The position numbers and the translations under genes are program-made. Under the pieces are notes generated by a model. It did no database searches, was not told the DNA's origin, and saw nothing but the letters and a program-made list of their open reading frames with translations. 64,000 nt of DNA from Flavobacteriaceae bacterium (lineage in GTDB: Bacteria; Bacteroidota; Bacteroidia; Flavobacteriales; Flavobacteriaceae). The DNA is taken from positions 124,001 to 188,000 of the forward strand of contig JAITMD010000008.1 of the NCBI GenBank assembly GCA_031277535.1. The letters are read 5' to 3'. Of the stretch, positions 55,116 through 63,569 are shown piece after piece (positions within the stretch are counted from its first letter, which is position 1; each line of letters starts with the position of its first letter).

Positions 55116-56411
55116 TTAAAAATCAATATCCCAAATACCTACTGCCTTTTCCAATTCTACTAATGCAGCAGCACAATTAAATAATGTTTCTGCATAAGCT
55201 TGCTGTACCTCATTATATGTACGTTGAGCATCTAATACTTCAAGTAAGCTACTTGCTCCTCTGTGATAACTATACTTAATACCTTCAAACACTTGCTTCG
55301 CCTCATCCAACATTCCTTTCTCATAACGATTAATCTGTTTCTGTTTTGTCAAATAATTGCGATAAGCCTGTGTTATTTCTTTCTCCAACTCCAATTCAAT
55401 GATATCATACTCTATATCTGCCTGTTGTGCCTCATACATTGCTGTCTTTAACCCAGCTTCACGTCTGTTAGAAAATTTAAGAGGTACACTCACACCTGCT
55501 TTTACTACTGTATTACCAGGTGTTGGAGCTATAGCATTTTTTACAAATGAATTATTCTCTACTCCAATATTCAAACCTAAATCTATTGCACGTTCAGCTT
55601 TTGCCAATGCTACCTGTCTTCCTGCAACTACTTTATTCTGTCTTGCTACTAAAAAGTCTGCACGATTATTTTGTGCTGTTACAATCAAGTCTTCCAGATT
55701 AAACAAACGAGCAAACTTTCCAAAATCTCCTTTTGGCTCAAATACAGTATCGTTTCTATGAGTACTTATAATATTTCTAATCTCTATCAGACTATTCTCC
55801 CAAGTATCATCTGCATCCTGTAAATCGTTTAATAAAGACTTTGCTTCCAACTTACTTTGTATTGCATCTACTTTGCTGATTTGTCCTAAGTTATATCGAA
55901 TACTATCTGATTTAGCTACTTGCAACATCGACTCATAAGAATTCTTTTGAATGTCATACAACATCTTATTTTGCATTGCTTCTAAAAACACAACTGTCGA
56001 TTCTGCTCTTAGTGTATGAAAAAATTCTTGCAATGCTAATTCTGCCAAAAGTTTTTGATCTAAAGCTAAATTCTTTCTTGCTTTTCGCTTTCCACCTAAT
56101 TCCAAATCCCATGATAATTCTGCCTCAAAACCATACCCCATTTGCATGCGTTTTTGTTGGTTATCAGCCCAACCAAAACTCAATTCTGGATCAGGAAACA
56201 TTTTAGATGCCAATACTTCCGCATCAGCAATATTTACATTGTATTTTTCTGCTGCATAACCCAAATTATGAGTTCCCATCTTAGCTAAAAATGTTTGATA
56301 AGACAATATCTTCTTGTCCTTATTATCTTCTGTGTGCAGTTGCGCATTGGCAACTCCACTACAAAAGAGAAACAGTAAACTAAGTTGTAAATAAGCTTTT
56401 ATACTTTTCAT
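55116..56411 (-). CDS. TolC-family outer-membrane efflux protein
   Basis: The outer-membrane channel of the tripartite efflux system, 431 residues. The signal peptide ends ANAQ. Two duplicated coiled-coil/strand repeats are seen: strand-helix regions with FPDPELSFGWADNQ and NIGVENN, and the repeated long helices with LLEVLDAQRTYNEVQQAY near residue 390, typical of heavy-metal OMFs. It lies between the RND pump (12 nt) and the barrel gene, on one likely transcript. The last residue pattern VGIWDIDF is not special. Confidence 0.9.
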   Translation of the reverse strand: MKSIKAYLQLSLLFLFCSGVANAQLHTEDNKDKKILSYQTFLAKMGTHNLGYAAEKYNVNIADAEVLASKMFPDPELSFGWADNQQKRMQMGYGFEAELSWDLELGGKRKARKNLALDQKLLAELALQEFFHTLRAESTVVFLEAMQNKMLYDIQKNSYESMLQVAKSDSIRYNLGQISKVDAIQSKLEAKSLLNDLQDADDTWENSLIEIRNIISTHRNDTVFEPKGDFGKFARLFNLEDLIVTAQNNRADFLVARQNKVVAGRQVALAKAERAIDLGLNIGVENNSFVKNAIAPTPGNTVVKAGVSVPLKFSNRREAGLKTAMYEAQQADIEYDIIELELEKEITQAYRNYLTKQKQINRYEKGMLDEAKQVFEGIKYSYHRGASSLLEVLDAQRTYNEVQQAYAETLFNCAAALVELEKAVGIWDIDF

Positions 56412-56423
56412 GATCTTCCTTCT

Positions 56424-59400
56424 TTATTCTGTTTCACTATTACTAAAATCACTGTCTTTTCCCCATTTGCGTTCCACCAAATAGTACACGGCTGGCAACA
56501 CAAATAGTGTTAGGATGGTAGCAAACAACAATCCATAAACAATCACAGTTGCCAACGGACGCTGTACATCCGAACCAATACCTGTAGCCAAAGATGCAGG
56601 GAACAATCCAAGTACTGCCACTGTTGCAGTCATCAACACAGGTCTAAATCGCTGTTCTGCTCCAGTCAATACCGCCTCTTTTAGTGCAAGTCCTTTTCGT
56701 CTCAAATCATTGATATGGGAAATCATAATTACTCCATTCTGTATCGCTACACCAAACAGGGCTATAAATCCTACTGCTGATGACACGTTCAAAGTCATAC
56801 CTCTAACATTTAGAGCCAACATACCTCCAAATAAAGCTAATGGCACCACAATCATCAATAATCCAGCTTGTCTAAACTGTCCAAATGCTCCATACAACAG
56901 TACAAACATCAAACACAAAGTCAGTGGAATAATAACAGACAAACGACTGTAAGCTCTGTTTTGATTTTCAAACTGTCCACCCCACTCAACGTGAAACTTC
57001 TCATGGTCATACTTCACATTTTCTTCAATGCGTTGTTGCGCATCTTTTAACAACGATCCTAAATCTCTATTTCTAACATTCAATTTCACTGTTAGGTGTC
57101 GTCTATTCATCTCACGAGTAATTGTACTTTCTCCTGTACTTGTTTTTACATCTGCTACTTGAGATAAAGGTATTTTAGCCCCAGTACTCGATGTCAACAT
57201 CAGGTTAGCTATTTTCTCTGGTGTATTTCTACTCTCTTCTGTATAACGTGCACTTATATCATACACCTTATTTCCAATAAATATTTGAGAAATTGCCTTC
57301 CCTCCAATAGCTACTTCTATTAATTCTGCTACGTCGGCTACATTCAATCCATACTGTGCAATTTTATCTCTATTCGCATGTATTTGTAACTGCGGTAGTG
57401 GTGGCTCTTGATCGATTGCCAAATCCACTGCCCCATCTACTGTACGCAATGTTTTTAATACCTCATTGGCAATACGTCTTGTTTCATGGAAATCTTCACC
57501 ATATACCTTAACAACCAATTCACTATGCGCTCCAGATATTTTATCCATTACCCCATCAATCATTGGTTGTGCAAAACCAACAGTAAACCCAGGTAAATTA
57601 GCATACTCTGCTGCCAACTCTTCAATCAGGTCATCCTTTGTTTTTCCTTTTGGCCATTCTTTATAAGGCTTAATACCTACAGAACACTCAAAGTGAGAAG
57701 GAGTAAATGGATCTGTACCATCATCATTCCTTCCTGATTGAACCATAACATAAGTTACCTCATCGTATTTCATTGTTCTTTCACGTAACAAATCACTCAT
57801 CTCTTTTGATTTCTCTAAAGAAATACCAGGAGGTAATGTTACTTGTAACCAAATAGAACCCTCATCTAAAGGAGGTAAAAAGTCTTTCCCTACTTTAATA
57901 GATAATCCAATTGTAATTGCAAGCACTACTAATAGTGGCGCAAATACTTGTTTTGGCTTATTCATTATTTTTACAATGCGGTTGTGATATACCTTAGTTA
58001 ATTTCTCCAACCACTTATTGTGATAAATTTTCTTTGGTTTGCGATATACTGTATAAGCCAATCCAGGAATTAATATTAAAGCAACTAATAAAGCACCAAG
58101 TAGAGCATATCCTACAGTAAATGCCATAGGTGTAAATAACTTCTTCTCTACACGTTCGAAGGCAAATAAAGGTAAGTAAGCAGTAATAATAATTAATGTA
58201 GCAAAGAATACTGGTTTTGCAACCTCTTTCACTCTTTGAGCAATAGATTTCTCCTCTAACTCCTCCTCCGGATTGTCCTCCCTCTTCTTGAGTATGGACT
58301 CCATCATTACAATTGCTCCATCTACAATAATACCAAAGTCGATTGCTCCTAAAGACAATAAGTTTGCAGGAATATTAGTAAAATGCATTAAGATAAAAGC
58401 AAATAACAACGAAATTGGAATTGTTAATGCAACTAATAACGCTCCTCTCCAACTACCCAAAAAGACAATCAAGACAATAACTACTAAGCTGATTCCTTCT
58501 ATTAGGGTTGTTGAAACCGTATGAAGTGTTGTATCAACCAAATCCGTACGATCTAAAAAGGCATGAATCTTTACTCCCTCAGGCAACAAACCATTATTTA
58601 ACTCATCCACGTATTGATGAATCTTTTCTAATACTACTGAAGGATTTTCATGCTTCAACAATAAGACAATTCCCTCAATACTATCTGAATAATCTCTTTC
58701 TCTATCTGTATAGCCTAAAACCCCTTTTCGTTCAACATTTCCATATTTTAGTTTCCCTAAATCATTTAAGAAAACTGGAATTCCGTCATCCGCCTTTACA
58801 ACAATCTTACCTAAATCCTCTAAGTCTTTTACCAAACCTATTCCACGAACAACATACCCTAAGTCTCCTCGTGTCAAAACACTTCCTCCTGCATTTACGT
58901 TATTCTCTTCTATTGTTTCAGTTACATCACTAAGAGATAGTCCGTATTGTTCTAACTTATGCGGATCTAACTCAATTTGAAACTGTGTTGTAATACCTCC
59001 AAAATTGGTTACCTCAGCCACACCTGGTACCTGATTTAACTTTGGAATAATCACAAAGTTTTGAAGGTCTGTCAACTCTCTCAAGCTATAACCATCTCCT
59101 TCAATAATATATCTATATACTTCTCCTGTTGGAGATGTCAACGGATCCAACTCAGGTACAGCATCATATGGAAGTTCCACTCCATTCAAACGCTCCTGAA
59201 TACGTTGTCTCGCAAAATAGTCATCTACGCCATCTGCAAAAACAATCGTAATCATTGAAAGTCCAAACGTACTGTTACTACGCATTACATGCATTCCTGG
59301 CATTCCATTCAATGCTCTCTCAATTGGAATCGTAATTTGTAATTCTATTTCTTCTGCAGCCAATCCTGGTACTTGCGTCACCACTTGCGACGTTGTATCT

Positions 59401-59528
59401 GCGATATCCGGATAAGCTTCAACAGATAGCTGTTTCCATGAGTAATACCCAAAAATGCTCAACAAAGCAAATAAGGCAACTATCAACCATCTTTTGTGTA
59501 TCGCTATGTCTATGATATTTTTTTTCAT
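56424..59528 (-). CDS. Heavy-metal efflux RND pump (CzcA family)
   Basis: An inner-membrane, proton-driven pump of 1034 residues that exports divalent metal ions across both membranes with the adaptor and TolC. Twelve helices and two large periplasmic loops are present. In helix 4 the metal/proton relay motif reads DFGIIVDGAIVMMES, the CzcA-type DFG-DGA-E pattern. That pattern suggests divalent cations (Zn, Co, Ni, Cd) rather than the Cu/Ag-specific CusA pattern, which uses different residues there. The C-terminal GVAIQNGVIM region is conserved. It lies second in the operon, 25 nt after the adaptor gene. The metal specificity is inferred. Confidence 0.93.
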   Translation of the reverse strand: MKKNIIDIAIHKRWLIVALFALLSIFGYYSWKQLSVEAYPDIADTTSQVVTQVPGLAAEEIELQITIPIERALNGMPGMHVMRSNSTFGLSMITIVFADGVDDYFARQRIQERLNGVELPYDAVPELDPLTSPTGEVYRYIIEGDGYSLRELTDLQNFVIIPKLNQVPGVAEVTNFGGITTQFQIELDPHKLEQYGLSLSDVTETIEENNVNAGGSVLTRGDLGYVVRGIGLVKDLEDLGKIVVKADDGIPVFLNDLGKLKYGNVERKGVLGYTDRERDYSDSIEGIVLLLKHENPSVVLEKIHQYVDELNNGLLPEGVKIHAFLDRTDLVDTTLHTVSTTLIEGISLVVIVLIVFLGSWRGALLVALTIPISLLFAFILMHFTNIPANLLSLGAIDFGIIVDGAIVMMESILKKREDNPEEELEEKSIAQRVKEVAKPVFFATLIIITAYLPLFAFERVEKKLFTPMAFTVGYALLGALLVALILIPGLAYTVYRKPKKIYHNKWLEKLTKVYHNRIVKIMNKPKQVFAPLLVVLAITIGLSIKVGKDFLPPLDEGSIWLQVTLPPGISLEKSKEMSDLLRERTMKYDEVTYVMVQSGRNDDGTDPFTPSHFECSVGIKPYKEWPKGKTKDDLIEELAAEYANLPGFTVGFAQPMIDGVMDKISGAHSELVVKVYGEDFHETRRIANEVLKTLRTVDGAVDLAIDQEPPLPQLQIHANRDKIAQYGLNVADVAELIEVAIGGKAISQIFIGNKVYDISARYTEESRNTPEKIANLMLTSSTGAKIPLSQVADVKTSTGESTITREMNRRHLTVKLNVRNRDLGSLLKDAQQRIEENVKYDHEKFHVEWGGQFENQNRAYSRLSVIIPLTLCLMFVLLYGAFGQFRQAGLLMIVVPLALFGGMLALNVRGMTLNVSSAVGFIALFGVAIQNGVIMISHINDLRRKGLALKEAVLTGAEQRFRPVLMTATVAVLGLFPASLATGIGSDVQRPLATVIVYGLLFATILTLFVLPAVYYLVERKWGKDSDFSNSETE

Positions 59529-59553
59529 TTGAATACTTTTTATAGCTTAACCA

Positions 59554-60669
59554 CTATAGTTGTGGCAAATAGATTCCTCCTTCACTTACTATTTCGTCTC
59601 CCGCATTTAGTCCAGAAAGAACAACTGTTTTATCTTTAGATACTCCACCAATAGTAATATTCTTTCTTGTGTATTGATTTTCTCCCACTTTTACAAATAC
59701 AAATGATTCATCTTCTCCTTGCATAACCGCTTTCGATGAAACCAACATCACTTGTTGTGGTTTGTCTATAAAACGAACATTTACGTACATTCCTGGTTTT
59801 AGCTTTCTATCATTATTATCCACTTCAATCAAGACATCAATACTTCTTGTTTCCTCATCAACAATTTCATTTACGTGATAGATTTTACCTTCCAATGGTT
59901 CATTGGGATAAGCAGCTAATTCTACTTGTACCTTGTTTAGCTTTGCTAAATGTTGAATATCTTTTTCTTTAATTTTTCCAACAATCCAAATCTTATTCAA
60001 AGCAGCTACTTTAATTACTGGTTCAGACTCTTCTGTAATATATTGTCCCAATACAATATTGTTTTCCAACACTTCTCCATCTATAGGAGAACGAACAACC
60101 AATGCTTGTCCTAAGGTCATATTTGCTGGGTTTGTACTATATATTTTAATTGCTGCAATCGCATTTTCATAAGCAGCCTTCGCCATAGTATATTGCGTTT
60201 GTGACTCCTCAAACTCTTGACGTACTCCTACGCCATTTTTCAACAAATCATCTTGACGTTTCAAATTCAATGTTGCTTGTTTAAACTCTTGTTTACTATC
60301 AAAATACTCTCGTTGTGCAGCGAAATAATCAGGTGATGATATTTCAAACAAAGGTGTATTTACACTTACCTTTTGTCCAAGCTTTACAAACGATTTGATA
60401 ATTCGTCCTGCAAAAGGAGAATTGATCTCAGCATAATGGTTTGGAATAGCCTTCACTAAACCTGCTGTAACCAAATCAAAGTTAAATTCCTCTTCACTAA
60501 CTTTGTTTGTTTTGATTCTACTTTTCAAATTGGAACCATCTGTTAATGTAATCACTTTATCAGTTATCTGATATTGTGCACTATCCCCTCCTTGTTCTTT
60601 CTTCTCTGAACAGAAACTCAACAGTACGCTTAAGCCTGCTACCCCTAAAATGTGTAATGTCTTAGCCAT
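59554..60669 (-). CDS. RND efflux periplasmic adaptor (membrane-fusion protein)
   Basis: Connects the RND pump to the TolC-like channel. The 371-residue protein is a lipoprotein: a signal peptide with lipobox-like LSFC at about residue 20. Domain order is a lipoyl/beta-barrel half (IKSFVKLGQKV), a hairpin coiled coil (about residues 115-165, with QREYFDSKQEFKQATLNLKRQ), the return lipoyl segment, then VRSPIDGEV, a beta-barrel domain (VELAAYPNEPLEG) and the membrane-proximal domain (KPGMYVNVRF). It is the first gene of the efflux unit. It starts 97 nt after the mgtE stop; no terminator is seen in that gap, so read-through from mgtC-mgtE is possible. Confidence 0.9.
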   Translation of the reverse strand: MAKTLHILGVAGLSVLLSFCSEKKEQGGDSAQYQITDKVITLTDGSNLKSRIKTNKVSEEEFNFDLVTAGLVKAIPNHYAEINSPFAGRIIKSFVKLGQKVSVNTPLFEISSPDYFAAQREYFDSKQEFKQATLNLKRQDDLLKNGVGVRQEFEESQTQYTMAKAAYENAIAAIKIYSTNPANMTLGQALVVRSPIDGEVLENNIVLGQYITEESEPVIKVAALNKIWIVGKIKEKDIQHLAKLNKVQVELAAYPNEPLEGKIYHVNEIVDEETRSIDVLIEVDNNDRKLKPGMYVNVRFIDKPQQVMLVSSKAVMQGEDESFVFVKVGENQYTRKNITIGGVSKDKTVVLSGLNAGDEIVSEGGIYLPQL

Positions 60670-60766
60670 TATGTCTATTTTTAAGTTTTCTACTAATTTG
60701 CTTTATTATTATCAAGGTTAAACCTCTCTATCAATCTCTTATGTTATGTATACTACAATAACTATG

Positions 60767-62164
60767 CTACTTTAAATTAAAAAAATGAGCTGCTAAACTG
60801 AAGTATATCAATAGCCCCGAAATATCAACGATTGTTGTAATTGCAGGACTGGCTACAACAGCAGGATCTCCTCCTACTTTTTTAACCACCAAAGGCAAAA
60901 CCGCTCCTATTAACGTTGACGAAATCACTTGTAGAGACAAAGCCGTTGCAATTACCATTCCAATAGTAATCAATGAATAGACTTGTGGTATTTCTGTTTC
61001 CCAACTCAAGAAAACAACCTTAGCAAATGCTAATAATCCCAAACATACTGCCAACATCAATGCTATTCGAAACTCTTTCCACAACACTCCCATCCAAGCC
61101 TTCATATTAATTTGTCCCAATGCCAATGCCCTAATAATCACTGTCGCTGATTGACTTCCTGCATTTCCTCCTGTATCTGCAACCATCGGCATGTACAACG
61201 CTAAAATCATCATCTGTGCTAATGCTCCTTCATAACTGTGAATAATTAATCCAGAGATAATACCTACCACAGCCAAAATAACTAACCAAAACACACGTTT
61301 TTTGAAATGTTCAAAGATGCTTGTTTGTGTATAATTCATCTCTTCATTGCTACTAATGATTCCCATAAAGCGTTCCATATTTTCGGTATGCTCTGCCTGA
61401 ATAACATCAATCGCTTCATCATGTGTAACAATCCCTACCAATTGCATTTTATCATTCAATATAGGCAAGGCAACTAACTCATATTTGTCAATTTTTGCAG
61501 CTATTGACTCTGCCTCTTCATACACCAGTCCATAAATAAAATCTTCATGCAGAGCAGTACTCACTAACTCATCTGGTTCTGCAATAATCAAGTCTTTCAA
61601 GGTTATAAACCCTACCAAAGTTTGATCTTCATTTACCACATATACATAGTAGATTGTTTTTTTTGAAGGAGAGTCTAAACGTATTTTTTGCATCGCCTCA
61701 AAACAACTCATGTTCTTAGACACTGTAGCAAAATCTGTTATCATAATTCCTCCTGCTGTATCTGCCGGATACGAGCTTAGAGCCAATACATTCTCACGTA
61801 CTTGTTTTGACAAAAAAGGCAATAAATCTATTTGTTCTTGTTGTGTCAATACTTGAAATAAGTCTGCTCTTGCATCTGAAGGCATTTGTTCAAATATCTT
61901 AGAAAATCTCTTTTTACTGATTTGTTGAAAGAATGATAGTTGACGTACTAAAGTAAATTCTGAAAATATACCCGCTTGTTCTTCTTTAGTAAACTCTTCA
62001 AAAATGACAAGCAAATCTTGGTTATTCATGTGGCTCAATGCCTCACTTACGTCTATTGTTGGCATTTTCTTTAGCACAGGTAACAAAACTATCATTTGCT
62101 CCAATGCTTGTAAATCTTTTGCTATTTTGCTCAAGCTTGCCTTTGTTGTGTATGCTGTTTTCAT
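60767..62164 (-). CDS. mgtE: Magnesium transporter MgtE
   Basis: An inner-membrane Mg2+ channel of 465 residues. The cytosolic N-domain (about 30-130) of MgtE repeats with acidic regions (LFQVLTQQEQIDLLPFL) is followed by two CBS domains (about 140-260) that bind Mg2+, and five C-terminal helices. The pore signature is MVADTGGNAGSQSATV, with a conserved Asp, and a later ITTIVDISGLLIYF. The Mg2+-gating architecture is complete. It is 21 nt after mgtC, so the two form a Mg2+-related pair. Confidence 0.96.
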   Translation of the reverse strand: MKTAYTTKASLSKIAKDLQALEQMIVLLPVLKKMPTIDVSEALSHMNNQDLLVIFEEFTKEEQAGIFSEFTLVRQLSFFQQISKKRFSKIFEQMPSDARADLFQVLTQQEQIDLLPFLSKQVRENVLALSSYPADTAGGIMITDFATVSKNMSCFEAMQKIRLDSPSKKTIYYVYVVNEDQTLVGFITLKDLIIAEPDELVSTALHEDFIYGLVYEEAESIAAKIDKYELVALPILNDKMQLVGIVTHDEAIDVIQAEHTENMERFMGIISSNEEMNYTQTSIFEHFKKRVFWLVILAVVGIISGLIIHSYEGALAQMMILALYMPMVADTGGNAGSQSATVIIRALALGQINMKAWMGVLWKEFRIALMLAVCLGLLAFAKVVFLSWETEIPQVYSLITIGMVIATALSLQVISSTLIGAVLPLVVKKVGGDPAVVASPAITTIVDISGLLIYFSLAAHFFNLK

Positions 62165-62185
62165 GATCTGTCTCCTTCATTTATC

Positions 62186-62881
62186 TTAGTATGTGATTAA
62201 TTCCCACGTCACCTCAGAAACTCCTATTTCCAAAGACGCCTTTTGTGTAATAGCTTCTAAAATCTCATCTTTTCTACCAATACAATAGATCTCGAACTTC
62301 AAATAAGAAAAAGCAGGATTACCATTATCAAAACTTTTCAGCGAACGCATTTGCAACTCTTTCTGTGCACGCAACTGATTGGTTATCATAACACGTATAT
62401 TGTTTTCCACTTCTTCTTTACATCCCACCACAATCTCATAGTGTACTTCTGATGTATCGCTTTCATCATCAAAAGACAGCCTATTAATTAAGCTACTCAA
62501 AGGACGAAGCAACAAATTAGCTGCTACAATCAATACTGTCATCACCAAAGCCTCTTGCCACATTCCCACAGCCGACATTGAACCAACTGAGGCAGAACAC
62601 CATATTGTTGCTGCTGTATTTAAACCACGGATACTAAAGCCATCTTTCATAATAACTCCTGCACCCAAAAAACCAATCCCACTTACCACATACGAGGCTA
62701 CACGCCCTACTGCAGTTCCTCCGATTTGATAAGACATTAATACAAAACCTGCCGCTCCTAAACAAACCAATGTGTTTGTACGCAAACCTGCACTCTTTTG
62801 CTTCATTTGTCTCTCAACTCCGATAATCGCACCCAATACAAATGCTAATAATAATCTTGATACAAATACTGTAATAGTCAT
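62186..62881 (-). CDS. mgtC: MgtC/SapB family membrane protein
   Basis: A 231-residue inner-membrane protein with an MgtC/SapB N-terminal domain (four to five helices, residues 3-125) and a C-terminal ACT-like cytosolic domain (about 145-230, VHYEIVVGCKEE). The family signature is seen in GAIIGVERQMKQKSAGLRT and VVSGIGFLGAGVIMKDG. MgtC homologues are tied to Mg2+ limitation, acid stress or ATP-synthase inhibition; the role here is unknown. The ATG at 62881 is the last codon that keeps the standard start, and it lies at the base of a perfect 16-bp hairpin, an unusual position that could make translation structure-dependent. It precedes mgtE. Confidence 0.9.
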   Translation of the reverse strand: MTITVFVSRLLLAFVLGAIIGVERQMKQKSAGLRTNTLVCLGAAGFVLMSYQIGGTAVGRVASYVVSGIGFLGAGVIMKDGFSIRGLNTAATIWCSASVGSMSAVGMWQEALVMTVLIVAANLLLRPLSSLINRLSFDDESDTSEVHYEIVVGCKEEVENNIRVMITNQLRAQKELQMRSLKSFDNGNPAFSYLKFEIYCIGRKDEILEAITQKASLEIGVSEVTWELITY

Positions 62882-62924
62882 AATACTTTCTTTTTTTCAT
62901 CTCCTGTTAAAAAAGAAAGTATTA
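62881..62924 (-). promoter_or_regulatory. Hairpin spanning the mgtC start codon
   Basis: On the minus strand a 16-bp perfect inverted repeat (62924-62909 with 62896-62881) closes on the first base of the mgtC ATG. Its 12-nt loop contains AGGAGATG: a Shine-Dalgarno-like AGGAG and a second ATG at 62900-62898. That ATG opens a 28-codon frame overlapping mgtC out of frame. The structure could occlude or position ribosomes; regulation is inference. Confidence 0.5.
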
Positions 62925-63005
62925 CATCCCTTTAACAGAAGAATATTCTACAATCTTTCCTTTGATAGGATTCTGTGTCCATACTCTTATTTTATTTTGA
63001 TGCGG

Positions 63006-63013
63006 CAAAAGTA
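63006..63013 (-). promoter_or_regulatory. Possible -7 promoter box for mgtC-mgtE
   Basis: On the minus strand TACTTTTG matches TAnnTTTG. It would give a leader of about 115 nt that includes the start-codon hairpin. No -33 box at 19 nt. Confidence 0.3.
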
Positions 63014-63355
63014 CTCTTCCACTGCTTTAAGCCTTATTAGAAAGCCTATAGAAAAAAATTAGAATTCTATTAGAGAATCACAATACGCATTACCCTACTC
63101 TGAAAAATCACCAATCATAAAACAATACGATATATAATCTCCTTTTCAAAAAACCGGCACTCTTATAAAATTAACACTTTTTAAAACTACAAACCAACAA
63201 AATCATCACATTTTACGATAGTTTCATATTAAATAAACAATAAAAAGCCTCAAATAAGAAACAATCACACATTCACATATCGTAGTAGCTATTATCATAC
63301 CAAAAACCAATTTGTTTGTGATTATTTAATCCAGAAAACCAATTTTAACTATAAA

Positions 63356-63388
63356 CAAAAAAAGCACCTTAGGAAACTAAGGTGCTTT
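63356..63388 (-). terminator. Second terminator-like hairpin beyond the kinase gene
   Basis: An 11-bp perfect stem (63361-63371 with 63378-63388, loop GGAAAC) with a seven-base T-run on the minus strand. It follows the hairpin at 63400-63448 in tandem. No gene between the two needs it, so it may be a backup terminator. Confidence 0.7.
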
Positions 63389-63399
63389 CTTCTTTTTCT

Positions 63400-63448
63400 A
63401 AAAGTAAAAAATGCGAGATTATGCGATAATCTCGCATTTTTTACTTTT
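63400..63448 (-). terminator. First terminator hairpin beyond the kinase gene
   Basis: A 22-bp perfect stem (63400-63421 with 63427-63448, loop TGCGA) with TGCGAGATTA at its core and A/T-rich outer arms. It is downstream of the histidine kinase stop at 63570 on the minus strand. Confidence 0.75.
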
Positions 63449-63569
63449 ATACAATACATAGTTTATATCGACTATTTGACTGTTAATATATTTATTAAAC
63501 TATATCCTTTACTTTACACAAAGCAATATAAATGAAATACATACAATATTCTATTTACCATCCCTTCTT

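Larger units (their letters stand above)
62925..63569. other. Intergenic region upstream of mgtC
   Basis: About 640 bases between the mgtC hairpin and the histidine kinase gene. It holds a possible mgtC -7 box (63006-63013), two terminator-like hairpins and A+T-rich sequence. I see no gene, and no M-box or other Mg2+ riboswitch pattern that I can name. Confidence 0.6.

Noticed and set aside
62925..63569. M-box or other Mg2+ riboswitch upstream of mgtC-mgtE
   Set aside because: I could not recognise any of the conserved riboswitch cores; only simple hairpins are visible.
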